From: Metallyticus violacea
Lineage: Eukaryota; Arthropoda; Insecta; Mantodea; Metallyticidae
Direction of reading: 5' to 3'
Length of the DNA: 64,000 nucleotides
Assembly (NCBI GenBank): GCA_030762175.1
Contig: CM060830.1
Location: 53,437,501-53,501,500 of the forward strand
Position numbers and translations under genes: made by a program. Under the pieces are notes generated by a model that worked only from the letters and a program-made list of their open reading frames with translations, did not search any database and had not been told where the DNA came from. Shown here in pieces: positions 11,682-22,634 of the stretch (its first letter is position 1; each line of letters opens with the position of its first letter).

Positions 11682-11756
11682 CGTCTTCATATAAATTCTC
11701 TCCAGATAAGTGATCAAAATAGTTTTGCGGCACAAACTTTCTCATCTCCCCTCAAC

Positions 11757-11930
11757 TACTACACCAGATGGCTCAGGCAACAAAGTTCAAGAGTGGTATT
11801 TGGGAGGTTCCGAGTTCAAATCCCATTCGGTTGTCCTGACCTTGGGTTGTTTCGTGATTTCCTCTTGTCACTTAGGCAAATACTGGATGGATCTTTACAC
11901 CAATTTTCCGCTCACTTACTTAAAGTTATT
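11757..11930 (+). mobile_element. SINE-C copy 2
   Basis: The clearest SINE-C. It has a box A-like agatggctcaggc and a box B-like ccgagttcaaatcccat. The non-tRNA body is tgtcctgacc, gtttcgtgatttcctc, cacttaggcaaatactgg and ccaattttccgctcactt. The body motifs recur in the copy at 8640-8805 and, in part, at 63236-63305. Confidence 0.78.
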
Positions 11931-12429
11931 TCATTCCTTTAGTTCTGTTGTAGGGTCTAAAGTGCCAGGTGAGTAGCTTTGGTGCTCTGTACGGCGTGGC
12001 GGTGGCTTCGGTTTTAGAAAGGTTTCTGTTGCGGCGTCTGATGTAGAAGCAGCCCTTCTGAGGGGCTGGAATTCTTTGGAGGGAAGCTTTGACGATAACG
12101 GGATGCTGTAACACATTGTTAACCCGTACCAGGAGGACCCCAGTTTGCTATGTAAATCATATTTTTTCCGCAATATAACACTGCGGCTCTCAGTGCCTTT
12201 CAGAAAGTACGCTTTGAGTTGTTCAATGGTGAGGTTGTGTTGTAGCAAGTTAGTATAGGTCGTTAATAATCCCCCCCCCCATCATACTGCAAACGTAAGT
12301 ATGTTATCTCACGCTGCGATATTTCAGCAGGAAATAGCGTCATCCGCATGCAAACAAATGAAAGCTGATGACCCCGGAATATGAAGAATGGATGTTATCG
12401 ATGGTTAGCTAGAGAGCGACTTTCACTAA
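11931..12429. other. Non-coding stretch
   Basis: No gene recognised. A poly-C run lies at about 12270-12280. Two overlapping minus-strand open frames at 11926-12248 have no recognisable family. Confidence 0.5.
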
Positions 12430-13140
12430 ATAAATGATGATTCAGATCTTGACTGGGGCTATAAAAGTGTTCATGACAGTGATTCAAGTGATTCAGAGGA
12501 ATTACAAAATGGGAATGAAAAAGATTAATACGAGTAGTGAAGAAAAAGAAGAAGGGGCAATGGCACGCCAACATTTGCACGAAACTATTACAGAAAGAAC
12601 AGATTCAAAAGGAGCTCCATACTTCCTGCCACAAACCTTCTAACTCTTGCACACAGTTTATTATTTCATATGTTAGGAGTCATTGGACCTGCCAAAGGTG
12701 TCGGTAGGTCTTGCACTGAACTGTAGTGTTTAACCCCGTTTTACTACTGAGATAATACAGAAATGAAATGATAAATTGGTAAAGGATATTTTTTAAAGGA
12801 AGTAAGCGTACCAAGCCTAAGTTTAGGGTTACCATCCCTGGCATTTACCATTTATGAGGACCGAGGAAAACCTGGAAAAACCCTCAGTCAGGGAGGACGA
12901 TTCTGGTGGGAGGTGAACCCCAGACTATCCTCTCACGTTACACTGACTGAATGCCTGGTCATGTCTAATGTGGAAACCGTTTTGAAAAGCTACAGCACTT
13001 CAGACAAAACTATATGATAACAATAGATATCAAGCAGAAGATAGAGATATAACAGAGTTGAAGGCATTGTTGGGCTTGTTTATCTATTAAGTAACTAGGT
13101 CCAATGATGAGGTTCTAAATTTATTAGAGAGAATTATTAG
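12430..13140 (+). pseudogene. piggyBac-like transposase remnant, split by SINE-A
   Basis: Several fragments are consistent with piggyBac-family transposases in the expected order. First comes an acidic N-terminal stretch with DSDSSDSEEL near 12475. It is followed by a segment in the phase giving LLTLAHSLLFHMLGVIGPAK (12640-12700), which resembles the family's conserved HNI..-.PG..G.A region. After SINE-A copy 4 comes AEDRDITELKALLGLFIY (about 13035-13090), resembling the start of the catalytic core. Frameshifts, an internal SINE and loss of everything downstream make it dead. I could not define terminal repeats or TTAA target sites. Confidence 0.6.
12728..12960 (-). mobile_element. SINE-A copy 4, inside the piggyBac remnant
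   Basis: Minus-strand SINE-A. The plus strand shows gttttactactgag, a shortened 3' module (the gtgtccacc block is lost), ggaagtaagcg, atccctggcatttacc and ggaggtgaaccccagac (box B side). It interrupts transposase-like coding sequence, so it inserted after the piggyBac element. The exact duplication of the target is no longer readable. Confidence 0.85.
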
Positions 13141-14925
13141 ATAAAGGTTTGTTTGTAAACACCTACTGCAATTTTGTCCAGTTGTTACACTATTTAATTT
13201 TAAACACTTTTATTAGTTACTGCTGTTCTTGAATTTGCTTTTTCAAACTTTTTTCCCGAGAGTAAACAATGAAAATCAGTTCCAAACAACTGAATTTTTA
13301 AACTCACAGTATGTTAATTTTTGAAAAACACAAAATTTGGTGAAACATCTCACTATGCATGCATGAAGAAGTTTACAAAGTAATTGTTACCCGATTAATT
13401 TCTAAATATAACTAAATATGTAATTGTGATTTATTATCCTCATCCTTTATAATTTCTAAAAATGGTATGGGGCCCATTTGGCCCCACCATACCAGTTGTG
13501 CGACAAAATATGCACAATTCCATCTTTTCCCCTACCAATCCAACAATCCCCCCTGCTTAAGTGACTTCATTTTCGTTCAGGTTCTCATTCCTTGAAAATG
13601 AATTCATTATGTCCAAGAGGGGAAGGGCTGCAGTTGTTGATGCAAGTAAAATAAAGTTTAAATTATGTGACGAGAATACTTTTCAAACCATGGAATGTAT
13701 TTATTAAAATAAAATGGTGAATTATGTAAAATTTTCTTCAAATATGTAAAAATGTATACTACATCCATAATATAGAGAGTAAAATAAATTTTATCTCACC
13801 CCAAATGATGACAAAGCATCAATTTTTGTAACTATGAAAAAAACAAATAAAAATCCTAGCCAGTATGATTAGTGAGAACGTTTTTGCTTACAAACCACAG
13901 TTCCTGTGTCAGACATTTGTTAGAAGAAGAACGTGCAAGTTAAATTACCGATTCTAGGAACAGAATGGGGTGGAGCTCTCGTATAAGGCAACTCTTTAAG
14001 CCTTGTATGTTATTCTTTTGTTTGAATTGGTAGCGATTTCTGTGTTTCATTCTTAAGTTAATAATTTGATTAAAAACATATTTCTGTTTTAGGCGACAGA
14101 AACACACCACACATGTCCCATAACCACATAACAAATAATAAAGATACCAAGGAAATGAAAATATTTGATAGATTATGTTTAGCACAACTATAATACAAAC
14201 TATATTTTTTAACAAGAAAGTAGCTGAAGGCACATTGATAAAGTAAAGGAATAAGCTGCAGGCAACTCCCATTTAACTCGAAAGTAAAGAAACATGCAGA
14301 ACAACGTCACAATTTGTTTCACAATTCATATGCGTAGTAGATATATCACAATGATGGGAATAGTTACTGGCGTCTACAAGTCAAAGCTTACCTCTGGAGT
14401 TATATTTCGCTACTCGAGTATAATTCCATAACACACCACACAACATAACCGTTGCCTTGACACACCAAGACATGCTTTCACTTGTTCTTCAGCCGTATGA
14501 AGTGTTCGAATAACCATGTGGCCGTCAAACAAAGCGTTGCCAACATAACATATGACCAACCTTCTAACATGATAGAACTAATGCAAAAGACAAAAGTGGG
14601 ACTCTGATGAGTATGAATATAAAGAGCAATTTCATAAATATTTTTCTGCATTTGCGATCGTAATGCAGACGTATTCTCAATAATTAATATTCGGTCTAAT
14701 GATGATGACGGAACCTGCCACGTCTAGAATCGAAATAATAGTTCAGCATTACTGTAATTTCAATATGGTTTGTGCATGTTGCTGTAAATTTTACTGGAAA
14801 TAATCTGTTGAAATTAGCAAGAACTTCTGAAAAATATAAAATAAATTGTTATAATAAAATATACACGATTCTTGAATCTTCCAAAGACTTACTAAAATAG
14901 AGATATCAAGGATAAAAAACAAAAT
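13141..14925. other. A+T-rich non-coding stretch
   Basis: No gene recognised. A 110-codon hydrophobic minus-strand frame at 13940-14272 looks like translated A+T-rich DNA and is rejected as a gene. A GC-rich palindrome at 13463-13494 is listed separately. Confidence 0.55.
13463..13494. repeat. Short GC-rich palindrome
   Basis: tggtatggggcc and its inverted partner ggccccaccatacca face each other across a 5-base loop (cattt). One arm has three extra bases. It stands out from the A+T-rich background. It could be a subterminal inverted repeat of a transposon, possibly the piggyBac remnant immediately upstream, but that link is only positional. Confidence 0.6.
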
Positions 14926-15650
14926 TTAATTTAAAATTAAAATTGGGGCAACATTTAAAATCTTGTTTAATAAGAAACTTAAGAATATAGTACTTACCTG
15001 CTCTTGTGGTATTACCTCTTCCCGTGCTAGATTAGTTATTTTAATTGCAGCCTGCTCAAGGTATTTATATATGCCTTTATTTCTAAGCATATGTGCCTGT
15101 TCTAAATAACGTGTACATTCAAATAGTCCGTGCTCTGAGTTATCCTGTGTTTTACAAAATCTACACATATAGTCCTGGATTTTGTTAATTTTTTTCCAAT
15201 AAATTTTGTAAGGTCCGTGACCTGTAAGGTAATGTACCAAGTTTTGGTAGATTGTATAAATTTTACTTTTAATCTCTCAAAAATGTTGCTAAATAAGTTC
15301 AAAGTTCTCCTGCCTGCCTTGGTATTTTCCCATTCGTGCTGCCATTGTCATTTTAGTAATGTTTTATTTCCTTTAAGTTGTCGCATTGACTGCCGATTAT
15401 TAAAATTACTTTCTCCAAGTTGCCTTTCTTAACAAATAAACAACGCCTCTTAATTTAATCAATAGGTCAATTGGCCGTATTCCTGTAACTACTAAAAGGG
15501 CCATAGTGGGTGAGGTGCTTAATGCCCCTGTAAATCCTAACAACACCTTCCTTTGTGATCTTCTTAGTAGACCACTGTTGATATGCAAGTGAGAAAGATG
15601 AGAGTGGGACAGGTGTGAAATAAATTGTGTACTCGACTGTGATGACACAA
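14926..15650 (-). pseudogene. LINE ORF2 C-terminal fragment
   Basis: The minus strand encodes the region downstream of the reverse transcriptase in a non-LTR retrotransposon of the R1/Jockey/I type. First comes RRSQRKVLLGFTGALSTSP with PIDLLIKLRGV (15406-15600). Then, in another frame, VHYLTGHGPYKIYWKK leads into MCRFCKTQDNSEHGLFECTR (15100-15240). The last is the characteristic C-x2-C...H...C element that closes such ORF2 proteins. The linker between them is frameshifted. The reverse transcriptase proper is absent. A SINE-B copy abuts the 5' side at 15663. Confidence 0.78.
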
Positions 15651-15662
15651 CACGTGCAAGGA

Positions 15663-15963
15663 TTTTTTTTTTTAATGAATTATTTATGGACGCTCTTCAA
15701 CATCTCAGGTCATCAGCGTCCCATTCAAACCAGAGCGTGAAACAGCCGACAAATTTTACTCAGAGGCCTCTTTTTTCAGGCTTGAGGTTCTTTATCATGC
15801 CGTAAATGTACGACACGGGACCCACGGCTTTATTTCCTTTCTGAAGGAAGCCATATTTAGGATTTTTACGCCGGAAAAAAATACATCGGTCCTGGTAGGG
15901 ATCGAAACCGTGATCTTGGGTTTAGGAGGCAATTATGGTTTCCACTACACCACCAGGATCGAC
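15663..15963 (-). mobile_element. SINE-B copy 2
   Basis: Full-length minus-strand SINE-B. The plus strand starts with a poly-T tail and aatgaattatttatgg, passes through ggtcatcagcgtcccattc and gtaaatgtacgacacggga, and ends with the tRNA-like head ccactacaccaccaggatc. It lies 12 bp from the LINE fragment. No convincing target-site duplication was seen. Confidence 0.92.
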
Positions 15964-17060
15964 CTTTACAATGTAATTATATTCTGTCACCTGCAATTAA
16001 TTATCTGGAAATGTTTTAATGCTTCCTATCGCGTGACAGATGTCTGGCTGCGATAGTGGTGAACCTGTGGATAACGTCAAAAGTGTCAACGACGTGGAAT
16101 TCAGTACTGACATTACAGCTATGCACTTATGGCATGTAACCGACCTGCTTTAGTCCTCACTTGCATTTATGGTTAACATATCTGTATTGCATGTGCGCTT
16201 TACAATGACCTCTAGTGAACGCTTGCATAGCTTTGAAGAAAAACGACACTCTGATGAGACTCGAGATTAGACCTTTTAGAGATTAAACTAGTTAAAATAT
16301 AAGGTCTTTTCGGCACTCAGGTGATGTTCATCATCCACTGATGGTGCCAACCGCAGAAGCTGGCGAAAGTATATGATAGTCCATTAAACCATGTATCACG
16401 GTTAAAAGCCCGGAAATTTATAACTGTTTTTAATTATAACATCGGACGTGAAAGCCTAAGATGCATAAACGTTTACAGAGTTTCCTGTTGATGGCAAGAA
16501 TAACATGTGTCAATTTACAAAGTTATACTAGTGTGAACATTTGCAAGTGTAGCTCAAGATGGATGCACGAGCTGAAGCCAGGCATTCCCTAGTGCAGCTA
16601 TATCGACTCCCCGGATCGGAGTGTACGAGTACATCTCTTCGGTTCGATTCCCAGCTCATTTTCCACTAGGCTGATATATGACAAATCGTATTATATCCTG
16701 AAATTTGATCTGGTGACAAAGAGAACATGAATGGTTTATACGAATAATATATCCTGCTTTTGTGTATCTTAAATAAATATCTGAAATGGATCTTAATTAG
16801 GCCAAACGCTTAAATACACTTTATATTGACTGGGAATTATAAGCCATATAAATTAATATTTTCACATTCAAACATACTTTTATAGGAATATATTACGGAG
16901 AACAATTATTAAATGCATTCTTGTACTTCTATTCAGTTTGTACTTTAAACTAAAGCCTTAGAACCAGACATTACGAAATATGCTGTTGAACGCCTTAGGG
17001 GCAATAAACCAATGTTCATGAAAATATTATTTTCAAGTTTTGGTTCATTAACTGCAGCAG

Positions 17061-17084
17061 TTAATAATAATAATAATAATAATA

Positions 17085-17125
<41 letters not shown>
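17061..17125. repeat. (TAA)n-(TTA)n inverted microsatellite
   Basis: About eight TAA units run directly into about thirteen TTA units, so the array is a near-perfect palindrome able to fold into a hairpin. Confidence 0.93.
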
Positions 17126-17934
17126 GATTATGAAATATATATATAAATTTAATTCCGTGTTTTTATGTAGGAAAAAAAAAACAAGAGAATTACTGAATAT
17201 TGCCAAAAAGTGAAACAAAAGACAGGTCGTAGTTTGATCAAAATAGTCATAGTAAAATGCCATGTAACCGTTGAAGAAGGACAAATGAGCACTTAAATGC
17301 TATCAAAGGCTTTAGAAATTGAGGAGGAAATTAAAACAAAGTAGCATTTAGTGGAATTAATCAAAAATTGTAGAAGATTTTTGTTATAGTTATTATTAGC
17401 TCTGATGTTCACAGTTTTTGAGTTGAGTAGTGGCTGGACTAAGAGTTGAGAGTTCGAATCTCGCCTCGGACATGAGTAATTTTAATGTGTTGATAGCTTG
17501 GCATGCATAATGTTGACCAGGTAGTCAGGAGTTTAGTCATTGTGTTTATGTTTAGTGTGGTCGTTCTAATTTGAGCATCAACACGTTTCAACTTCCTTAT
17601 TTCCCCCATTTTCTATCATTATCTATTACCTTCATTTACCATCTTACTTATTTTTTATTGGTCAGTGCGTTTGCCTATATGTATTGATGTTATGAAGAGG
17701 TAACGTCATCTTATTCTACTAGGTCCCACTGTCTCTGGAATTTCGTATTTCGATTTCTTTCGGAAGGGCGCCAACATTGGTTGGGTAGTATTCAGGAAAA
17801 TTTCCCAGTTCAACGGTGCATTCCAAATAAAAATATTAACTAAATTTGTTAGGCAAGAGTCAGCTCCGCATTTATTGGTCCTGTGACCCAGGTATTCGGA
17901 TTTTAACTTTGTAAAATTTCTTGTGTGCGTATAC

Positions 17935-17975
<41 letters not shown>
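17935..17975. repeat. (TTA)n microsatellite
   Basis: About 13 perfect TTA units. Confidence 0.95.
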
Positions 17976-18430
17976 GGTTTATCCAGGGAATTCATAAATT
18001 GTTGTAAAGATCATGCACTGTTAACATTTGTATATTCATTATATTGTATTTGTTAGGGAATTTTGTGTTATCTCTTTTTTAAATGTTTTGGGATTCACTT
18101 ATATATTGCATTATTTTACTTATTGCGATAAATATGCGTACTCTTTTGAACTTGTTATATTGAAAACTAAGCTTTCTTCGGTTTGGTCTTGGGAGGTTTT
18201 ACGTTTTAGAAGGTCTCCTATTATAAATATCCATAATAACACGTTACGAAATTCCTTGGTAACTACCCATGATCGTTATAATTCCAACCGAACATCTTTG
18301 TATGAGTATACAAAATAGATTGTCACAAATTAAATTAACTACAAGCAGGCACAGTTTACAACTTCTTTGATACGATAAAATATGTTACAAGAGAATATGG
18401 AACAGATCACTTAAATCATGATTTGTTTAA

Positions 18431-18465
18431 TAACAATAATAATAATAATAACAATAATAATAATA
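18431..18465. repeat. (AAT)n microsatellite with AAC variants
   Basis: About 11 trinucleotide units, mostly AAT with interspersed AAC. Confidence 0.9.
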
Positions 18466-18995
18466 TGACTGTTTTAATAAGGTACCGATTACTATATATA
18501 GGTATATGTAGACTTAGAGCACGTATTTCCAGAAATAACTTCTGGCTTCTTAATAGTATATAGTACAGTGATTTATTTACTGTTACATTTCTTTCTTTAT
18601 TTATTTCAAAAGGAAGGGTGCTACCCACAACTTTTTATACCCAAACGTAGAATATTTTTGGGAGATTATTAACTCTATAGAAAATGTCCTCCCTCCTGCA
18701 TAAAGCGTAACATAACACAGCGTTCATTGTGAAAAATCCTGGCATATTTTCATCTCATGGTTTCATTTATGCAACTATGCGAAATCACAGAACTTGTGCT
18801 ATTGGGCCTCCAAAATCCACATGTCTTTTTTGAAGCATCTATGCACCCAGGTAAGTAGGATTTGAAACAGGATTCTTGTTTCACTAATCCCTATTATAAT
18901 GATGACAATTTAAAGAATTCTTTAACGTCGCCATTTAGCGCATAATGACTAATGTCATAAATATTATGATTATTATAATATTAATATGATCGATA

Positions 18996-19036
<41 letters not shown>
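18996..19036. repeat. (TA)n microsatellite
   Basis: About 20 perfect TA units. Confidence 0.95.
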
Positions 19037-19038
<2 letters not shown>

Positions 19039-19846
19039 CAGTTTCCTCTATAAAGGGTTACATTTCTGTAAATCTGCCATAAAAGGGCACACCGCTGGTC
19101 TTTGGTCACTAGTTTAGATAAATCTGTGTAGCGACGTTCAGGAACGTATGACAATAGTATCGCTTCGAAAGAGGGCACTCTTTTTGTTAAGGCTAGACCC
19201 TTTTTCCTTTTGTAAATCCTCCAGAAAGGTTTTTGTCGATTCAAGATAACTAATGGGGTTTATTGCCTTAACGAAGAACAGAGAAAAACATTATATCAAT
19301 AGGATAACGGCGGTTGTCAGATTCAAAATGCTGCTTATTCAGGACATGTATATTCTTTCTTTAGCGCGAGAGCCTTAGTTTCAGAAAATCGAAAATGTAG
19401 CGGAGGTGAATTTTTTCAACCTATTACGACTCTAAAATATAACGAATAAGAATTAGAAACAACATGCAATATAAGAGATACCTTGTGATAGCCAATAAGG
19501 ATGCCAGAGTTAAGCTGAATTCCAGAATCTTTGAGATATTAATTTCGCGGGGGAGGGACTTATCTAAACAATAAGATTGTGAGTCGAGTATAAAGAAGGA
19601 TATTTTTGAGCCTTCATCAAGAAGTTGAAGAGGAATTAGTACAAGTAAATATTTGAGAGACATCAGAACAAGGCATTACATTAGTATTACTACATTCATC
19701 GAGTTATTGCAGCCGATTCAGTGAGAGACATAACGTTAGTACACCACAGTCATTAAGTGATTGAGATCGGTTAATAAGAGAAATACGTCGTCATTTAGAT
19801 CGTAAAGTACGTCACGTTAAGTCATTGTAAAGGGCATTACAGCCAG

Positions 19847-19856
<10 letters not shown>

Positions 19857-19883
<27 letters not shown>
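19857..19883. repeat. (TTA)n microsatellite
   Basis: About nine perfect TTA units. Confidence 0.93.
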
Positions 19884-19884
<1 letters not shown>

Positions 19885-20139
19885 GTTATTACAGCAAAGT
19901 TATAGTTGACAGTCGGATTTTAGATCGCGAAGTTATTACAGAAGAGTTCAGTAAGTCAAAGTGACGTAAATAGTATCTATCATTAAGCTTTGAGTGAATG
20001 CAGTGAACTTTAGCCTGAGGGCAAACATACAGTGAATATAAAACCAGACTTTTCATCACGCGACGGATGCCCAGCATGATTTAAGAATCTTCAAACCCAG
20101 AAGTTTATTATTCACTTTAAGAATCCTCTTCCTTCCCTC

Positions 20140-20410
20140 GTCGGTCCTGGTGGTGTAGTGGTTACCATACTTGCCTCTAAAACCCAAGATCGCGGGTTCG
20201 AACCCGGTCAGGACTAAGTATGACTTCCTTCGGAAGGGAAGTAAAGCCGTGGGTCCCGTGTCGTACATTTACGGCACGATAAAGAACCTCAAGCCTGAAA
20301 GAGGGGCTTCTGAGCAAAATTTGTCGGCCGTTTCACGCCCTGAGTTGAATGGGATGCTGATGACCTGAGCTGTTAAAGAGCGTCCATAAATAAATCATTA
20401 AAAAAATCCT
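20140..20410 (+). mobile_element. SINE-B copy 3, best-preserved tRNA-like head
   Basis: The head gtcctggtggtgtagtgg ... ggttcgaacccggtcagga can form a seven-pair acceptor stem (gtcctgg with tcaggac, one G-U pair). It retains recognisable box A and box B polymerase III promoter elements. The body includes ggaagggaagtaaagccgtg, cgtacatttacggcacga and tgctgatgacctgagc, and the tail is cataaataaatcattaaaaa. About 30 bp just after the head, present in other copies, are missing. Confidence 0.93.
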
Positions 20411-20489
20411 TCTCTAATTACTCCAAGCCATTAAAAAGAGTCCATAATTAACCTGAGAAAACCCCCCATCAACCTTACTACTGTTCCAG

Positions 20490-20935
20490 GATTGGCGGGC
20501 AATATCCGCACGGAGAATAGGGACCAATTAATTTTTGATCAGACTGTGCATTGCAGAGTACCGCCGGATTTTCATGGAGTTTGTTGAGCAATTGGAAGAT
20601 GTAGAGCTGGATCATAGAATATTTTCAACAAGATGGCGCTTTATACCCTACATCAAACAAATCCATGGGGCTAATTGAGCGTTTCTCTGACGACCGGATA
20701 ATCTCCAAGAACCTGTGACACCGAGATCTCCTGATTTGACAACACTGGACTTCTTCCTATGAGGTTACTTAAAAGACAGAGTTTACGCCACATGCCCCCA
20801 GATATTGGACGATCTGAAGCACAACATTACATAGGAGATTAATAGTAATGACAACACGGTACTCCAACGAGCGGCTAGTAACACGTAACGACGTGTTGAG
20901 GTATGCCTTAAGCAGGAGGGAGGATATTAGAGGCT
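20490..20935 (+). pseudogene. Tc1/mariner-superfamily transposase remnant (DDE domain)
   Basis: Reading across frames gives FMEFVEQLEDVELDHRIF, then FQQDGAL (the second catalytic aspartate), then RIISKNL. These lead to RSPDLTTLDFFL (the C-terminal catalytic motif) and YLKDRVYATCPQILDDLKHN, all in the order typical of Tc3-like insect transposases. At least three frameshifts and several stops are present (for example a TGA replacing the Trp after DFFL). No terminal repeats were recognised. SINE-B copy 3 lies just upstream. Confidence 0.78.
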
Positions 20936-21067
20936 AATAAACTAATAAGATGCTCTACATTTGGGGTATAATAATTTGTCATCATTCGTTTTGAAGTAAA
21001 TACAGAAAGAAATATATTAGATCTATATAAGTCACTGTATATCTGGGCTGAACATTATAAAATTAGC

Positions 21068-21254
21068 TAACCGCCTTTGCGGTTTAATGGTAGCGTTAGG
21101 GACCTACTAATCTGGAGGTCTGGGTTCGATTCCCGGCCAGGTCAAGCTGTCTGGGTAATTTTTTTTTTTCGGAATTTTTCCTTAACCTGAGAAGGTGAAT
21201 GGCAGATAGCTTTAAGGCGCTAAGGACACCGAGCTCTTACGCCTTACAAACTTC
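21068..21254 (+). mobile_element. SINE-D copy 1, interrupted by SINE-A
   Basis: A distinct tRNA-derived repeat. It has box A-like ggtttaatggtagcg, then ctactaatctggaggt, box B-like gggttcgattcccggcc, and a body with aggtcaagctgtctggg, tttttccttaacctgag and agctttaaggcgctaaggac. The same blocks in the same order occur on the minus strand at 54873-55033. A SINE-A copy was inserted after 21254, so the SINE-D 3' part continues from 21563 for an unknown length. Confidence 0.82.
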
Positions 21255-21546
21255 GTTAAGGCACGGACTCGTGAGCGGGAGGTCTGCGGTTCGAATCCCG
21301 CCAGGACCGTCCTCCCTGACTGGGGTTTTTTCCAGGTTTTCCTCAGTCTTCATAACTGGCAAATGCCGGGGAGGTACCTAAACTTAGGCCTGGAACGCTT
21401 CCTTCCTTAAAAAAAAATATATATATATATATATATCCTTTCCCAATTTATCATTTCATCTCATGTATCACCAGTGTCCACCGCCTGTGGTGCCTCAGTA
21501 GTAAAAACGGGCGTTAAACACTACTCAAAAAAAAAAAAAAAAAAAA
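21255..21546 (+). mobile_element. SINE-A copy 5, 5'-truncated, with 16-bp target-site duplication
   Basis: The element begins part-way through the head (gttaaggcacggactcgtga) and ends in a poly-A tail after cgggcgttaaacactact. It is flanked by exact 16-bp direct repeats acgccttacaaacttc (21239-21254 and 21547-21562). This shows target-primed integration with 5' truncation. The A-rich internal linker contains an expanded (AT)n run at about 21417-21436. Low divergence from the other copies suggests a relatively young insertion. Confidence 0.95.
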
Positions 21547-21562
21547 ACGCCTTACAAACTTC

Positions 21563-22362
21563 ACGCCCAATCTACAGACGTCGCGAGAAGACCGGTTCAG
21601 TCAAAATTACGACAAATAACACATACAAATAGTTCTTTGTATCTTGGTGGAACAGAATTGTTCTTTCACGTTGAATTGGAGTTGCTGTTCATTATTAGCT
21701 TAGAACTCACAGGCAATGTAATAAATTGCATAGTACAGCGACTTTATACTTAACAATAATAAACGAATGTGCGGAATTACAGCTTAAAGAAACCTCATGC
21801 TTACCAAATGAGCATTAACGTGAAAGTTTTGTTGCTCAGAGAACAATTTCCTATTATTTGCAAAACAGTGCAAAGTGCTTTCTAACGTAGCATATATGCA
21901 GTAACGCCGTAAGCTAACGAATTCTGTTTCTCCTTTCCTCTAATAATAATTACAACGCTTCCTTTTCTCCGAGCGAAACAAGGCTATCATGCTGCTCCTT
22001 TGTTCCTTCTCCCCCCCCCCCCCTGTTTCACAGGTTTTACGCCACTAACATGTACGCATAGGAATTGTTTTAATAAATGTCAAAATAAATCGTATTCAAC
22101 ACGTGTATTTGGCTTTGTGGCCATTCCCATTACACCGAGGTGTCTAAAATCGCTATTGCAAAATGCAAAGCCACATTTCTTTTTCGTATAATATTAAAAT
22201 GGCACGTAATGTGACTCATTGGGAATCATTAACAAAGCACAAACAGCAGTAATTAAAGGAACACAATTCTCATTCTAACCTCCCAGTATCTGATCTGTTC
22301 ACTTCTGAGCAGCAGTGCTGAACAGATGTTCGGTGTTGGAGGTATATTTCTTCATTGTCGTT
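21563..22362. other. Non-coding stretch
   Basis: The start may contain the remaining 3' part of SINE-D copy 1. A poly-C run lies at about 22010-22023. No gene was recognised. Confidence 0.5.
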
Positions 22363-22634
22363 GTTAGTCCTGGTGTGTAGTGGTAACCATATTTCCCTCC
22401 AAAACCCAAGATCGTGGGTTCATTCCCGGGCAGGATCAATGGATTTTTTTTCCTGGTAAAATCCTAAGTATGGCTTTCTTGGGAAGTAAAGCCATGGGTT
22501 CCATGTTGTAGATTTACGGCACGTAAAAGAACGTCAAGGCTGAAAGAAGAGGGTCGGCCGTTTCACGTCCTCAATTGAATGGGATGCTGATGACCTGAAG
22601 TGTTAAAGAGCGTCCACAAATAAAAATCAAATCA
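22363..22634 (+). mobile_element. SINE-B copy 4
   Basis: Near full-length. The head is gtcctggtgtgtagtggtaa with a mutated box B (gggttcattcccgggc). The body has taagtatggctttcttggg and gatttacggcacg, and the tail is gagcgtccacaaataaaaat. It is more diverged than copies 3 and 6. Confidence 0.9.

Larger units (their letters stand above)
11320..11756. other. Simple-repeat-rich stretch
   Basis: It holds a GGCA/GGCG-type tetranucleotide patch at about 11512-11552 (ggcgggcaggcgggcgggca) and an (ATT)n array at 11634-11679. No gene was recognised. The open frames here translate to poly-Asn or poly-Ile and are artefacts. Confidence 0.7.
15964..20139. other. Microsatellite-rich non-coding stretch
   Basis: No gene recognised. 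Five microsatellites are listed separately. Two places carry a box B-like sequence that could mark the heads of further decayed tRNA-derived repeats: ggttcgattccc near 16640 and gagttcgaatctcgcc near 17450. Neither has a second copy here that would define a family. Confidence 0.55.

Noticed and set aside
13940..14272. 110-codon hydrophobic minus-strand frame resembling a membrane protein
   Set aside because: The composition (Phe, Leu, Ile, Tyr, Asn) is what A+T-rich DNA gives by chance. There is no recognisable family motif and no splice or expression support.
20140..20220. tRNA gene
   Set aside because: The sequence has box A, box B and an acceptor stem but lacks a proper anticodon arm. It is continuous with the SINE-B body, which recurs six times.
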